From positions 1 through 26,954 of the forward strand of contig JBKBUN010000021.1 in the NCBI GenBank assembly GCA_046289925.1: a stretch of DNA of 26,954 bases, given 5' to 3'. The DNA comes from Acidovorax_G sp046289925 (GTDB lineage Bacteria > Pseudomonadota > Gammaproteobacteria > Burkholderiales > Burkholderiaceae_C). Positions 1 to 8,031 of the stretch are shown in pieces (position 1 is the first letter of the stretch; every line of letters begins with the position of its first letter). The notes beneath the pieces are model-generated. The model was not told where the DNA came from, made no database searches, and worked only from the letters and a program-made list of their open reading frames with translations. Made by a program: the position numbers and the translations under genes.

Positions 1-92
1 GCACCTGCCGGCCAGTCCGTTCGCGCCGGCGATGCCCCAGTGACAGTGTTGCTTTCCACACGAAACGACATGGAGCCGGTAAAACGCCATGA

Positions 93-119
93 AAAAAGCC
101 GTCCAGAGGACGGCTTTTT
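93..119 (-). terminator. Intrinsic terminator of the first tRNA-Leu gene
   Basis: A 12-bp perfect inverted repeat (AAAAAGCCGTCC, loop AGA, GGACGGCTTTTT) lies 6 bases beyond the CCA end of the tRNA at 126-210. Read on the minus strand, a GC-rich stem is followed by a run of T. The A and T tracts flank both sides, so it could also stop transcription arriving from the left on the plus strand. Confidence 0.85.
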
Positions 120-125
120 GTATTT

Positions 126-210
<85 letters not shown>

Positions 211-228
211 ATTTCAGGAAAGACTTAA

Positions 229-259
229 ATTATACAGCAGTTTTGCGCTGTGTCTGCAA
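229..259 (-). promoter_or_regulatory. Promoter of tRNA-Leu copy 1
   Basis: The minus strand carries a perfect -10 box TATAAT at 229-234, which ends 18 bases before the mature tRNA 5' end at 210. A weak -35 candidate TTGCAG sits at 254-259 with a 19-bp spacer. The -10 match and its position are convincing; the -35 is not. Confidence 0.6.
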
Positions 260-387
260 TGCGCCATGCAATGGCTGTTTCGCGTTGGATGGGTGCCTTG
301 CGTTGTCGGACCAATCCGGTTCAGAGGACCGACGGGGTGCGGCTTGTCAGTGTCGTGGGTCGGTGTTGCCGTGTGTCGAACCCTGCA

Positions 388-421
388 AAAAAAAGCCGCC
401 AGAAATTCTGGCGGCTTTTTT
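388..421 (-). terminator. Intrinsic terminator of the second tRNA-Leu gene
   Basis: A perfect inverted repeat, GCCGCCAGAA then A then TTCTGGCGGC (395-415), is flanked by an A run on the left and a T run on the right. It lies about 30 bases beyond the CCA end of the tRNA at 451-535 and would end its transcript on the minus strand. The flanking runs would also let it work in the plus direction, which matters for any rnr promoter placed further left. Confidence 0.85.
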
Positions 422-450
422 CAAAATCTTGGAGCGGTTCTCGTTAAACT

Positions 451-535
<85 letters not shown>

Positions 536-553
536 ATTTCAGGAAAGATTCAG

Positions 554-580
554 ATTGTATATCAAAAAAAACGCCGTCAA
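554..580 (-). promoter_or_regulatory. Promoter of tRNA-Leu copy 2, overlapping the rnr start
   Basis: On the minus strand, a -35-like TTGACG (575-580) is followed after 15 bp by TACAAT (554-559). The spacer is mostly a T run (complement of 564-571). Transcription would begin about a dozen bases before the tRNA. The -10 box overlaps the proposed TTG start codon of rnr at 555-557. The 15-bp spacer is shorter than ideal. Confidence 0.5.
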
Positions 581-2882
581 CAGCAACACCAGCCTCCTGT
601 CGGACGAAATTGAAGGCACCGTGCAGGGGCACCGCGACGGCCACGGCTTCGTGGTGCGAGACGACGCCGAGCCCGACATCTACATTCCCCCCAACGAGAT
701 GCGCGCCGTGCTCCACAAGGATCGCGTGCGGGTGCGCATCGTGCGGCACGACCGCCGAGGCCGCCCCGAAGGCCGCGTTGTCGAGATCATCGAGCGTCCT
801 GTGCAGCCCATCATCGGGCGACTGCTGCAGGAAAGCGGCGTCTGGCTGGTGGCGCCCGAGGACAAACGCTATGGCCAGGATGTGCTGATTCCCAAGGGCG
901 CTACTGGTGCGGCCAAGCCTGGGCAGGTGGTGGTGGTCGAACTGACCGAGCCGCCCGCGCTGTTCGGCCAGCCCGTGGGCCGTATCACCGAAGTGCTTGG
1001 CGAGGTGGACGATCCTGGCATGGAAGTCGAGATTGCCGTGCGCAAATACGGTGTGCCGCATGAGTTCTCGCACGAGTGCCTGGCCCAGGCCAAGGCCCTG
1101 CCCGACAAGGTGCGCGCCACCGATAAGAAGCGCCGCATCGATCTGACCGATGTGCCGCTGGTCACGATTGACGGCGAAGACGCGCGCGACTTTGACGACG
1201 CCGTGTATTGCGAGCCCGCGCGCGTGGGCCGCGGCAAAGGCTGGCGTCTGTTGGTGGCGATTGCCGACGTGAGCCACTACGTCGAAACGGGCAGCGCGAT
1301 TGACATCGACGCCTACGACCGCGCCACCAGTGTCTACTTTCCGCGGCGCGTGATTCCCATGCTGCCGGAGAAGCTCTCGAACGGGCTGTGCTCGCTCAAC
1401 CCCGACGTGGATCGCTTGTGCATGGTGTGCGACATGTTGATCAACGCCCAAGGCGAGATCCATGCGTACCAGTTCTACCCTGCGGTCATGCACAGCCATG
1501 CGCGCTTTACGTACACCGAGGTGGCGGCCATTCTGGCCAACACCCGCGGGCCCGAGGCCGCACGCCGCCAGGCCCGTGTGCAGGATCTGCTGAACCTGCA
1601 CGACGTGTACCAGGCTTTGCTGGCCGCACGCCAGCGGCGTGGTGCGGTGGATTTCGAGACCACCGAGACCCAGATTGTGTGCGACGAAAACGGCCGTATC
1701 GAAAAGATCGTGCCGCGCACGCGCAACGATGCGCACCGGCTTATCGAAGAAGCCATGCTGGCCGCCAACGTCTGCAGCGCCGATTTCATCCAGCAAAGCC
1801 AGCACCCCTGCCTGTTCCGCGTGCATGAGGGGCCCACGCCTGAGAAGCAGGAAATCTTGCGCGCATACCTCAAGGCGATGGCTGTGGGCATGAGCATCAG
1901 CGACAACCCGCACCCCTCGGAGTTCCAGGCGATTGCCGCCGCCACCAAGGACCGTCCCGACGCGCAGCAGATCCACACCATGCTGCTGCGCTCCATGCAG
2001 CAGGCCATCTACACGCCCATCAACAGCGGCCACTTCGGGCTGGCGTTCGAGGCCTACACCCACTTCACGAGTCCGATCCGGCGCTATCCCGACTTGTTGG
2101 TGCACCGGGTCATCAAGGCCATCCTGGGGGGCTCGCGCTACCAGTTGCCGGCACTACCCACCCCTGGCGAGGCGCATGCCAAGCTGGCCAAGCGCCTGGC
2201 CTCGCGCGTGGCTGCGCCCACCATGGCCCTGCGGCGCGAGCCTGCGCGCACGCGCGACATTCAGGCCTGGGAAGCGGCTGGCCTGCACTGCAGCGCCAAC
2301 GAGCGGCGTGCCGATGAAGCCAGCCGCGACGTGGAGGCCTGGCTCAAGTGCAAGTACATGCGCGAGCACCTCGGTGAAGAGTTCAGCGGCGTGGTCAGCG
2401 CCGTGACAAGTTTTGGCGTTTTCGTCACGCTCGATGCGCTGTACGTGGAAGGCCTGGTGCACATCACGGAGCTGGGCGGCGACTACTACAAGTTCGACGA
2501 AGCGCGGCAGGAACTGCGTGGCGAGCGCACGGGCATCCGCTATGCCATTGGCGCGCGGGTGCGCGTGCAGGTCAGTCGCGTGGACCTGGACGGCCGCAAG
2601 ATCGACTTTCGCCTCGTGCGCGAGGGTGAAGAGCTGTTGGGCCGCGCGCTCAAAGACAAAGGTCTGGCGGCCACCGCTGCAGGCGGCACGGGGCGCAAGA
2701 GCCGCGATGGGGCCTCTGACCGCAGGACTGGCAAGTCGCATGCGGTGCCAGTGCCTGACGAGGCAGCACCGATCCGGGGCCGCGGTTCGCGCACGCCTGC
2801 CGGTGGGGCCAAGGCCGTGGCCAAGAAGACCACCCCGGGCAAGGCGAGCAAGGGCAAGGCTCGCAAGACGCGCCGGGGCTGA
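555..2882 (+). CDS. rnr: Ribonuclease R (3'-5' exoribonuclease)
   Basis: RNase R degrades structured RNA processively from the 3' end and takes part in rRNA quality control and mRNA turnover in the cytoplasm. The 775-residue product shows the RNB catalytic signature DGEDARDFDD at residues 206-215, with its cluster of metal-binding Asp residues. It also has HFTSPIRRYPDLLVHR near 502-517, an S1 RNA-binding domain near 608-690 (SGVVSAVTSFGVFV), and a long Lys/Arg-rich tail to the end. The N-terminal winged-helix domain of the E. coli enzyme (813 residues) is absent. The frame is open far upstream through the tRNA, so the start is a choice. TTG at 555 is preferred because AGGAAAG (541-547) precedes it by 7 bases. 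The first in-frame ATG would be at MRAVLHKDR and would cut into the cold-shock-like region. Confidence 0.93.
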   Translation: MYIKKNAVNSNTSLLSDEIEGTVQGHRDGHGFVVRDDAEPDIYIPPNEMRAVLHKDRVRVRIVRHDRRGRPEGRVVEIIERPVQPIIGRLLQESGVWLVAPEDKRYGQDVLIPKGATGAAKPGQVVVVELTEPPALFGQPVGRITEVLGEVDDPGMEVEIAVRKYGVPHEFSHECLAQAKALPDKVRATDKKRRIDLTDVPLVTIDGEDARDFDDAVYCEPARVGRGKGWRLLVAIADVSHYVETGSAIDIDAYDRATSVYFPRRVIPMLPEKLSNGLCSLNPDVDRLCMVCDMLINAQGEIHAYQFYPAVMHSHARFTYTEVAAILANTRGPEAARRQARVQDLLNLHDVYQALLAARQRRGAVDFETTETQIVCDENGRIEKIVPRTRNDAHRLIEEAMLAANVCSADFIQQSQHPCLFRVHEGPTPEKQEILRAYLKAMAVGMSISDNPHPSEFQAIAAATKDRPDAQQIHTMLLRSMQQAIYTPINSGHFGLAFEAYTHFTSPIRRYPDLLVHRVIKAILGGSRYQLPALPTPGEAHAKLAKRLASRVAAPTMALRREPARTRDIQAWEAAGLHCSANERRADEASRDVEAWLKCKYMREHLGEEFSGVVSAVTSFGVFVTLDALYVEGLVHITELGGDYYKFDEARQELRGERTGIRYAIGARVRVQVSRVDLDGRKIDFRLVREGEELLGRALKDKGLAATAAGGTGRKSRDGASDRRTGKSHAVPVPDEAAPIRGRGSRTPAGGAKAVAKKTTPGKASKGKARKTRRG

Positions 2883-2988
2883 CCGCCGCCGAGGCTTTGC
2901 TGATGGGCGGCGGGCGCAATGCAGGATGCCGCAGCGCTGCAAAGGGAAGGCTGCGAAGGGGCTCGCAGACGATTTGCGTGGGCATTCG

Positions 2989-3029
2989 CTATGATTTTGA
3001 TAGCTGGTTGTGCTTGTTTTATAAGCACA
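2989..3029 (+). repeat. Short hairpin repeat, copy A
   Basis: This 41-bp unit matches the complement of 22958-22998 at 37 of 41 positions and shares its core with 8032-8072. It contains the stem TGTGCTT/AAGCACA (3009-3015 and 3023-3029) around a 7-base loop. A T run at 3037-3042 follows, just beyond the unit. It fills most of the gap between convergent rnr and hydrolase genes, and its T run touches the hydrolase stop codon at 3041-3043. I associate repeats of this type with Comamonadaceae intergenic regions; that is memory, not a search result. Confidence 0.8.
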
Positions 3030-3042
3030 GGCGGTCTTTTTT
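3009..3042 (+). terminator. Possible terminator of rnr formed by repeat copy A
   Basis: A 7-bp stem (TGTGCTT/AAGCACA) with a 7-base loop is followed after 7 bases by six T. The distance from stem to T run is longer than in a classical intrinsic terminator, so efficiency is doubtful. It is the only terminator-like structure between the convergent rnr and hydrolase genes. Confidence 0.35.
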
Positions 3043-4030
3043 AAGGCGATTTCTGCAAGGTGGTCAGGAACCGGGTGTAGTGCCAAGCCGTGCCCTTGGG
3101 GTCTTCCATCATTGGCAGATGGCCGATACCTTCGAGGCGCTGTGCATGACCCTGGCGCAGCAGACCCTGCAATACAGGCAGACCGGACACATCGAATACC
3201 CGGTCCTGCGCTCCCCACAACACGAGTGTGGGCACCGGCAAGCCACCCGCTGCCTGCAGGCGTTCTTGCAGCAGGAAGCGGTCTTTGAGCTGTGCGTCCC
3301 ATAGCCGTGCGTTGGACGCAGCATTGCCCACGGCCGCTTCGCGGCTGGCATGCAGGATGGGGTAGGGTAGCAGCGGCCGCTGCTCGAAGACCAGGTTCAT
3401 CATGGCCTCGAATGCCGCCGCGTCCTGCGCAACCAGCGGGCGCTGGCCGGCGTCGATCTGGTGGTCCATGGGGCTGGGCTGGAGGGAGCGCACGCCATGC
3501 GGTGCACCGATGAAGGCCACGCTCGCCACCCGCTGCGGATGCCGCAGGGCGAACAACGCGGCGATGGTGCCGCCCATCGAATTGCCGGCCAGGTGCACGC
3601 GCTCCAGGCCTAGTGCGTCCATCCACGCGGCCAAGCGTTCGGTGTGGGCCGCATAGTCGTAGGGTGCGTGGTCCAGTCGCGTGCTTTCGCCAAAGCCCGG
3701 AATATCTGGTGCCAGCACGCGGACCTGCCCCGGCAGTGTGCGGGCAAAGTCCACCCAGTGGTCTTTTTCGGCGAATATGCCGTGTAGCAACACCACCGGA
3801 AGGGTGTCGTGCGCCTGTGAGTCGGGCGTGTTGGGGGCAGAGTCCAGGTAATGGATGGTGTGCGCGGCGGCCACCACCTGTTGGGATTTCAAGCCCGACA
3901 GGCTGCGGTTGAGTTGCAATAGATACGGTGCGACCGCATGGGGCATGCCATACCAGATGCTGGCGATGCCCAGCGCCACCAGGGTCACAAGGAAACGGAA
4001 AAGGAAACGGAAAAAGGCGATGCGTTTCAC
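3041..4030 (-). CDS. Alpha/beta-fold hydrolase, membrane anchored
   Basis: The product is a serine hydrolase of the alpha/beta-hydrolase fold with unknown substrate. An N-terminal hydrophobic segment (about residues 5-25) suggests an inner-membrane anchor with a periplasmic catalytic domain. The oxyanion motif HGIF is at 83-86, the nucleophile elbow GNSMG has Ser151, and the other triad candidates are Asp276 (WGAQDRVF) and His304 (GIGHLPM). The triad is complete at normal spacing in 329 residues. I chose the GTG at 4028-4030 because GGAG lies 8 bases upstream; the frame is open 29 codons further, but that extension is basic and precedes the membrane segment. The gene is divergent from an AraC-type regulator with a 131-bp shared gap, so control by that regulator is plausible but not shown. 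Confidence 0.85.
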   Translation of the reverse strand: MKRIAFFRFLFRFLVTLVALGIASIWYGMPHAVAPYLLQLNRSLSGLKSQQVVAAAHTIHYLDSAPNTPDSQAHDTLPVVLLHGIFAEKDHWVDFARTLPGQVRVLAPDIPGFGESTRLDHAPYDYAAHTERLAAWMDALGLERVHLAGNSMGGTIAALFALRHPQRVASVAFIGAPHGVRSLQPSPMDHQIDAGQRPLVAQDAAAFEAMMNLVFEQRPLLPYPILHASREAAVGNAASNARLWDAQLKDRFLLQERLQAAGGLPVPTLVLWGAQDRVFDVSGLPVLQGLLRQGHAQRLEGIGHLPMMEDPKGTAWHYTRFLTTLQKSP

Positions 4031-4086
4031 GCAAGGGTCTCCAGAGAAGCGGGATCGAATCAGGGGGCGCAGCCCCCAGACGGTTT

Positions 4087-4105
4087 CAGCGCGTGCTATG
4101 CGCTG
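4087..4105. promoter_or_regulatory. Inverted repeat between divergent hydrolase and AraC genes
   Basis: The 6-bp arms CAGCGC and GCGCTG are separated by 7 bases, in the 131-bp gap between the two divergent genes. A second hairpin (GGGGGC, GCA, GCCCCC) lies at 4063-4077. Either could be an operator; nothing in the sequence proves it. Confidence 0.25.
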
Positions 4106-4161
4106 TGAACCCGGCAAGCCTACGGATGTGGGCCGCCGCTGGCTTGTAGGTTTGGGCTGAG

Positions 4162-4908
4162 ATGCGCCCTTTGCGCGGCAATGCCCTCACCATGGGGAGC
4201 GATCGCGCTCTGTACATGGGCGAGATGCCTGCGTCGGGCTGGCATTGCCATGCTGCGCCAGTGCTGCTGCTGGGCTTGTCCGGGCGCTTTGCGCTGCATC
4301 TGGAGCTGGGGCGGCCACAGCACTGCCACAGTGCGCTGGTCGATGCCGGGGTGTGGCATCTGTTCGACCCCTGTGGCGAGCGGGTGGCGCTGGTGTACCT
4401 GGAGCCCGACGCGCCCGAGGCGCGCGCACTGCGTACCGTGCTCGCGTCGCACGGCGGCGTGATGCTGGACATGGCCAGGCCCGTCGTCTCACGCAGCGCC
4501 ACCGAAACCGCCTTGCACAGCTTTGATCTGCCCCGCCTGTTGCAGTGCGGGGTGTCCGATGCGGTGCCGCCACTGGACCCGCGGGTGGCCCGCAGCCTGC
4601 AGACGCTGCGCCAGCCGCAGGCGGCGCGCGTGGGGCGTGGCGATCTGGCAGCCGGCGTGCACCTCTCGGCCTCACACTTCAACCACTTGTTTCGCGCCGA
4701 AATGGGCGTGAGCTTGCGCAGCTATCGGGTCTGGTCGCAGGTGCGTCGGGCCATGGCGGGGCTGGCGCTCAGCCCACGGCTGACCGACGCGGCCCTGCAC
4801 GGTGACTTCGCTGATTCGGCGCATTTCAGCCGTATGTTCCGGCAGACGTTTGGTATGACGCCGTCCAGCATCACACGCCCCCTGCGCAGGGTGACTTTGC
4901 TGCGCTAA
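4162..4908 (+). CDS. AraC-family transcriptional regulator
   Basis: The 248-residue product has an unrecognised N-terminal half (about 1-140), likely a cupin-like ligand-sensing domain with several His residues (HCH at 28-30, HCH at 54-56). The C-terminal half is a double helix-turn-helix of the AraC type. The first helix-turn-helix is near 161-181 (DLAAGVHLSASHFNHLFRAE) and the second near 208-229, with the family hallmark HFSRMFRQTFGMTPS at 221-235. It probably regulates itself or the divergent hydrolase. The start is uncertain: ATG 4162 is used, but ATG 4192 (residue 11) is also possible and neither has a strong ribosome-binding site. The inducer is unknown. Confidence 0.87.
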   Translation: MRPLRGNALTMGSDRALYMGEMPASGWHCHAAPVLLLGLSGRFALHLELGRPQHCHSALVDAGVWHLFDPCGERVALVYLEPDAPEARALRTVLASHGGVMLDMARPVVSRSATETALHSFDLPRLLQCGVSDAVPPLDPRVARSLQTLRQPQAARVGRGDLAAGVHLSASHFNHLFRAEMGVSLRSYRVWSQVRRAMAGLALSPRLTDAALHGDFADSAHFSRMFRQTFGMTPSSITRPLRRVTLLR

Positions 4909-4976
4909 CCGGCGGGCGATGGGCCACCGCGCGCTGTCACGGCCTCGGGTTGGTGCGGGGGAGGGCGGTCGCCCCG

Positions 4977-6491
4977 TCAGCCGCCTACCCGCCGTGCCAG
5001 GGCGCCAGCGGTCAGCGGTACGTTTGTGGGCCAGACGTCGGCGCAAAGACCATGGCGGTACACGGCTGCTTGGGCCGCCGCCATCGCGTCCAGCCCCCTG
5101 GCCAGGGCTGCACCGACCATGCCCGCCAGCACATCGCCCGTGCCCCCTGTGGCCAGCAGTGCATTGCCCGTGGGGTTGAGGCTTGCAGCCCCGTCGGGTG
5201 CGGCCACCACGGTGCCCGAGCCTTTGAGCACCGCCACGCAGCCAAAGCGCAAGGCCAGTGCGCGTGCTGCGGCCAGGCGGTCGGCCTGCACCAAGGCCGT
5301 GGTGGTGCCCAGCAGCCGGGCGGCTTCCAGAGGGTGGGGGGTGATCACGGTCGGCAGGCCCTGTGCGGCACGCGCCGTCAGCAGCGACTGCAACCCGGCA
5401 TCGGCCGCCACCGCGTTGAGGGCGTCTGCATCCAACACCAGGCGTGCAGACCGGGCCAGCACGGCGGGCAGCCGCGGCACCACGGCCTGGCCTCCTCCGC
5501 AGCCGCACACCACGCTGAGTTCGGCCAGACCCAGCGCGTCAAAGCGCCGCAGCATCAGCTCGGGCAGCGCACTGGCGGTGGCTGGGTTCTCGTCGTCCAG
5601 CAGGCACACCATGACCCGGCCCGCACCGCTGTGCAAGGCGGCAGATGCGGCCAGCAGTGCCGCGCCGGTCATGCCCATGCCCCGCGCGGCCAGGCCTTCG
5701 CCCCCGACGATGGCCACGTCGCCATAGCTGCCTTTGTGGCTGGCGTGCGCCCTGTACTGCGGGGCGGGCGGACCTTGCAGCCATGCGGACGGCGCTTCGG
5801 TGGCAGCGGTGTCCAGAACGTCCAGCCACACCGTGCCCGCTGCATCACGTCCCGCGGCGGTGAACAGGCCAGGCTTGAGCGTGAGCAGGCTCAGGGTGTG
5901 GCGCGGCCCGGCAGGGACCATGGAGGGGGGCCTGAGCTCCAACCCTGGTGCGAACTGGCCGGTGTCGGCGTCCAGCCCGCTCGGCAGGTCTACCGCCAGC
6001 ACCGTGGCCGGGCTGTGGCGCAAGGCTTGCAGGCAGGCGAGCAGTCGTGCGTCGGGCGTGCGCGGATTGGGCGGCGGTGCCGATGATGCGCCCAGGCCCA
6101 GCAGAGCGTCGATGCACAGGTCCTGCGGCCCCAGGGCTGCGGGCGGCGTGGGGGTCCAGTCCAAACCGACCGTCTGTGCGCGTTGCCAGGCGGCGCGGGC
6201 ATCGGGCGGGCAACGCTCGGGCTGGCCGAGCCAGGTCACCGCCACGGCATAGCCACTGCGTCGCAGATGCACCGCGGCTTCGAGGCCGTCGCCGCCGTTG
6301 TTGCCCGGTCCGCAGGCGACCCAGATGCGGCGGGCGTGGGGCGCCAGCGCCTGGGCGAGCCGTGCCACTGCCCGGCCCGCGCGCTGCATGAGCGCATGCT
6401 GCGGCAGAGCAGCGGCCGCCGCGCTCTCGATGCGGCGCGTGGCGGCGGTGTCGAACAGGGGGTGCGGGCGGTCGGCGGTGATGCGTTGCAT
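4977..6491 (-). CDS. nnr: Bifunctional NAD(P)H-hydrate epimerase / ADP-dependent NAD(P)H-hydrate dehydratase
   Basis: The product repairs damaged nicotinamide cofactors. The N-terminal YjeF domain epimerises R- and S-NAD(P)HX, and the C-terminal ribokinase-like domain dehydrates S-NAD(P)HX using ADP. In 504 residues the epimerase motif GPGNNGGDG is at 61-69. The dehydratase half carries GSYGDVAIVGG, TPHPLEAARLL, LKGSGTVV and the nucleotide-binding ATGGTGDVLAG at 447-457. The frame stays open upstream into a MITE-like element at 6562-6741, so a longer start would be artificial; ATG 6491 (MQRITADRPHP) begins just before the conserved region. No clear ribosome-binding site precedes it. It converges with the AraC gene, 68 bp apart. 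Confidence 0.92.
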   Translation of the reverse strand: MQRITADRPHPLFDTAATRRIESAAAAALPQHALMQRAGRAVARLAQALAPHARRIWVACGPGNNGGDGLEAAVHLRRSGYAVAVTWLGQPERCPPDARAAWQRAQTVGLDWTPTPPAALGPQDLCIDALLGLGASSAPPPNPRTPDARLLACLQALRHSPATVLAVDLPSGLDADTGQFAPGLELRPPSMVPAGPRHTLSLLTLKPGLFTAAGRDAAGTVWLDVLDTAATEAPSAWLQGPPAPQYRAHASHKGSYGDVAIVGGEGLAARGMGMTGAALLAASAALHSGAGRVMVCLLDDENPATASALPELMLRRFDALGLAELSVVCGCGGGQAVVPRLPAVLARSARLVLDADALNAVAADAGLQSLLTARAAQGLPTVITPHPLEAARLLGTTTALVQADRLAAARALALRFGCVAVLKGSGTVVAAPDGAASLNPTGNALLATGGTGDVLAGMVGAALARGLDAMAAAQAAVYRHGLCADVWPTNVPLTAGALARRVGG

Positions 6492-6561
6492 GGGCGGGCG
6501 GGCAGGGTGCTGTGGGTGCAGCAGCGCTGATTGTGCCCCTGCGCCTGCGCCTGCACCGGCC

Positions 6562-6741
6562 CTAGGAGCCTGTCGGACTTGGGAATCGTCGGCTGCAAAT
6601 GGGCCGCAGCGGTCCATTGTTCACCGTCTTGGGGCCCCATAGCCCCGCTATGGCCCCGCTATGGGGCTGCAAACACGGCGAAAACGGTCCTCGCTGGGGC
6701 TGATGTTTGCTTTTGGCGCCCCAGGTCCGACAGGCTCCTAG
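6562..6741. mobile_element. MITE-like inverted-repeat element, 180 bp, CTAG ends
   Basis: The ends are inverted repeats of 22 bases with one mismatch (CTAGGAGCCTGTCGGAC, then T or C, then TGGG). CTAG is present at both borders (6562-6565 and 6738-6741). It may be a target duplication, but CTAG is its own complement, so it could equally be part of the terminal repeat. The interior has no plausible gene and contains CCCCGCTATGG twice in tandem around 6640-6670. The size and lack of a transposase fit a non-autonomous element moved by another insertion sequence; I cannot name the family. It lies between the DadA-like gene and nnr, and its right border forms the TAG stop of the DadA-like gene. Confidence 0.75.
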
Positions 6742-8012
6742 AAGCGGCGCAGGGCGAAAGGCGCAAGATCCACCACGCCCGGTTGATGGGCTAGCTGGTC
6801 GGCCAGGCCACGGGCCGCTCCGCAGGCCAGGGCCCAGCCGTTGGCCCCGTGCCCAAGGTTGAGCCACACGCCGGGTGGCCCGCCGGCCGCAATCAAGGGC
6901 GCACCGTCGGGCAGCAGCGGGCGCACCCCGCGCCACACCTGTACGCCGCTGCGCAACTGCGCGCCGCCCGGAAACCAGTGATTGAGCATGCGATAGAGCC
7001 GCGCCACAGTGGGCTGGTGGTGATCGGCCGGTGCGCCGCCCATTTCGGCGCCGCCCGAGATGCGCACGCGCTGCCCGAGGCGGCTGATGCTGAGTTGCTC
7101 GGCTCCGTCGATCACGCTGCCCAAGGGGGCATGCAATGGATCACGCAAGGGGGCGCTGACGGTATAGCCGGCCACGGCTGCCAGCGGCAGGCGCAAGCCC
7201 AACGGGCGCAGCAAGTGCGCAGCATCGGCCCCAGCGCAGACGATCACGGCATCGGCCTCGAAGCTTTGGTGTGCGGCAGGGCCGCTGCCGCCCGTCTGTC
7301 CGGCCGCCGGGGCGGCGCGCACTTGCAACTGGGGGCGTATGCCCGTGCCGGCGCGCAGCGCCAGCACCTGGCTCTGAAAGCGGAAGTCGGCCCCCAGGGC
7401 CTGTGCATGCTGGCGCAGCTGATGGGCGGCGAGGCGGCAGTTGGCGGTGAGGGCATCGGGCAGCTCCAGGGCAAGGGCCAGCGGGGCTTCGGGCGACAGC
7501 CCGGGCTCTCGCTCGCGCGCTGTGGCGGCGTCGATCTGCCGCACGGGCACGCCGCTGTCGCGCAGTTGCTGCAGCACTGGCTCCCAGCGGCGCAGCTCGG
7601 CTTCGGTGCGCAGCAGCAGCAGGCGACCGGTTGCGGCCTCCAGCTCCAGGCCATGCCGCAGGGTCAGCGCCTCTAGGCGCTCGCGCCCAAACCGCGCAAG
7701 CGCCTCGATAGCGCGTACCGGTGACGTGCCTTGTTGGGCGTGTCGACGCCACTGGCGCCGCCAGAGCCAGTCTTGCAAGCTTTGTCTTCCGCGCACCTGA
7801 GCCCACAGGCCCAGCCACTGGCCGGGCTGAGTCAGACAAGGATGGCTCCAGTCGTGCAGCAGCCCTGGGCCCATCAGCCCGGCAGGCGCAAAGCTCGCGC
7901 CTTCTGCCGCTGCGGTGTGACGGTCGAATACGGTGACCTCGTGGCCGTCATGGGCCAACTCGTATGCGGTGGCAACGCCGACGATACCGGCGCCCACAAT
8001 GGCAATCTTCAT
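6738..8012 (-). CDS. FAD-dependent oxidoreductase, D-amino-acid dehydrogenase (DadA) family
   Basis: The product is a 424-residue flavoprotein of the DAO/DadA family, which oxidises amino acids or related amines to imino acids and passes electrons to the respiratory chain. The N-terminal dinucleotide-binding motif IVGAGIVG is at 5-12 and an acidic-ribose patch (VTVFDR) follows. The C-terminal part has VWRGVRPLLPDGAPLI and LNLGHGANGW, as in DadA. The length is close to the 432 residues of E. coli DadA and the ending LAPFALRRF looks complete. The substrate cannot be read from the sequence. ATG 8012 fits the family start exactly but lacks a ribosome-binding site. Upstream lies a 48-bp gap with repeat copy B; the TAG stop coincides with the border of a MITE-like element. 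Confidence 0.87.
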   Translation of the reverse strand: MKIAIVGAGIVGVATAYELAHDGHEVTVFDRHTAAAEGASFAPAGLMGPGLLHDWSHPCLTQPGQWLGLWAQVRGRQSLQDWLWRRQWRRHAQQGTSPVRAIEALARFGRERLEALTLRHGLELEAATGRLLLLRTEAELRRWEPVLQQLRDSGVPVRQIDAATAREREPGLSPEAPLALALELPDALTANCRLAAHQLRQHAQALGADFRFQSQVLALRAGTGIRPQLQVRAAPAAGQTGGSGPAAHQSFEADAVIVCAGADAAHLLRPLGLRLPLAAVAGYTVSAPLRDPLHAPLGSVIDGAEQLSISRLGQRVRISGGAEMGGAPADHHQPTVARLYRMLNHWFPGGAQLRSGVQVWRGVRPLLPDGAPLIAAGGPPGVWLNLGHGANGWALACGAARGLADQLAHQPGVVDLAPFALRRF

Positions 8013-8031
8013 AGGGGTTAAATCGGTTGCT

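Noticed and set aside
1..92. Possible end of an upstream gene, for example the frame at 2-43 ending in TGA
   Set aside because: All three plus-strand frames stay open for part of this short stretch and no recognisable protein end is visible, so no call can be supported.
2154..4034. Long minus-strand open frame (626 codons) spanning the rnr end and the hydrolase
   Set aside because: It crosses two real genes in another frame and has a low-complexity, Arg/Ala/Gly-rich translation.
6492..6617. 42-residue N-terminal extension of the NAD(P)H-hydrate repair enzyme
   Set aside because: The extension is rich in Gly/Ala and is partly encoded by the MITE-like element at 6562-6741; the family domain begins after ATG 6491.
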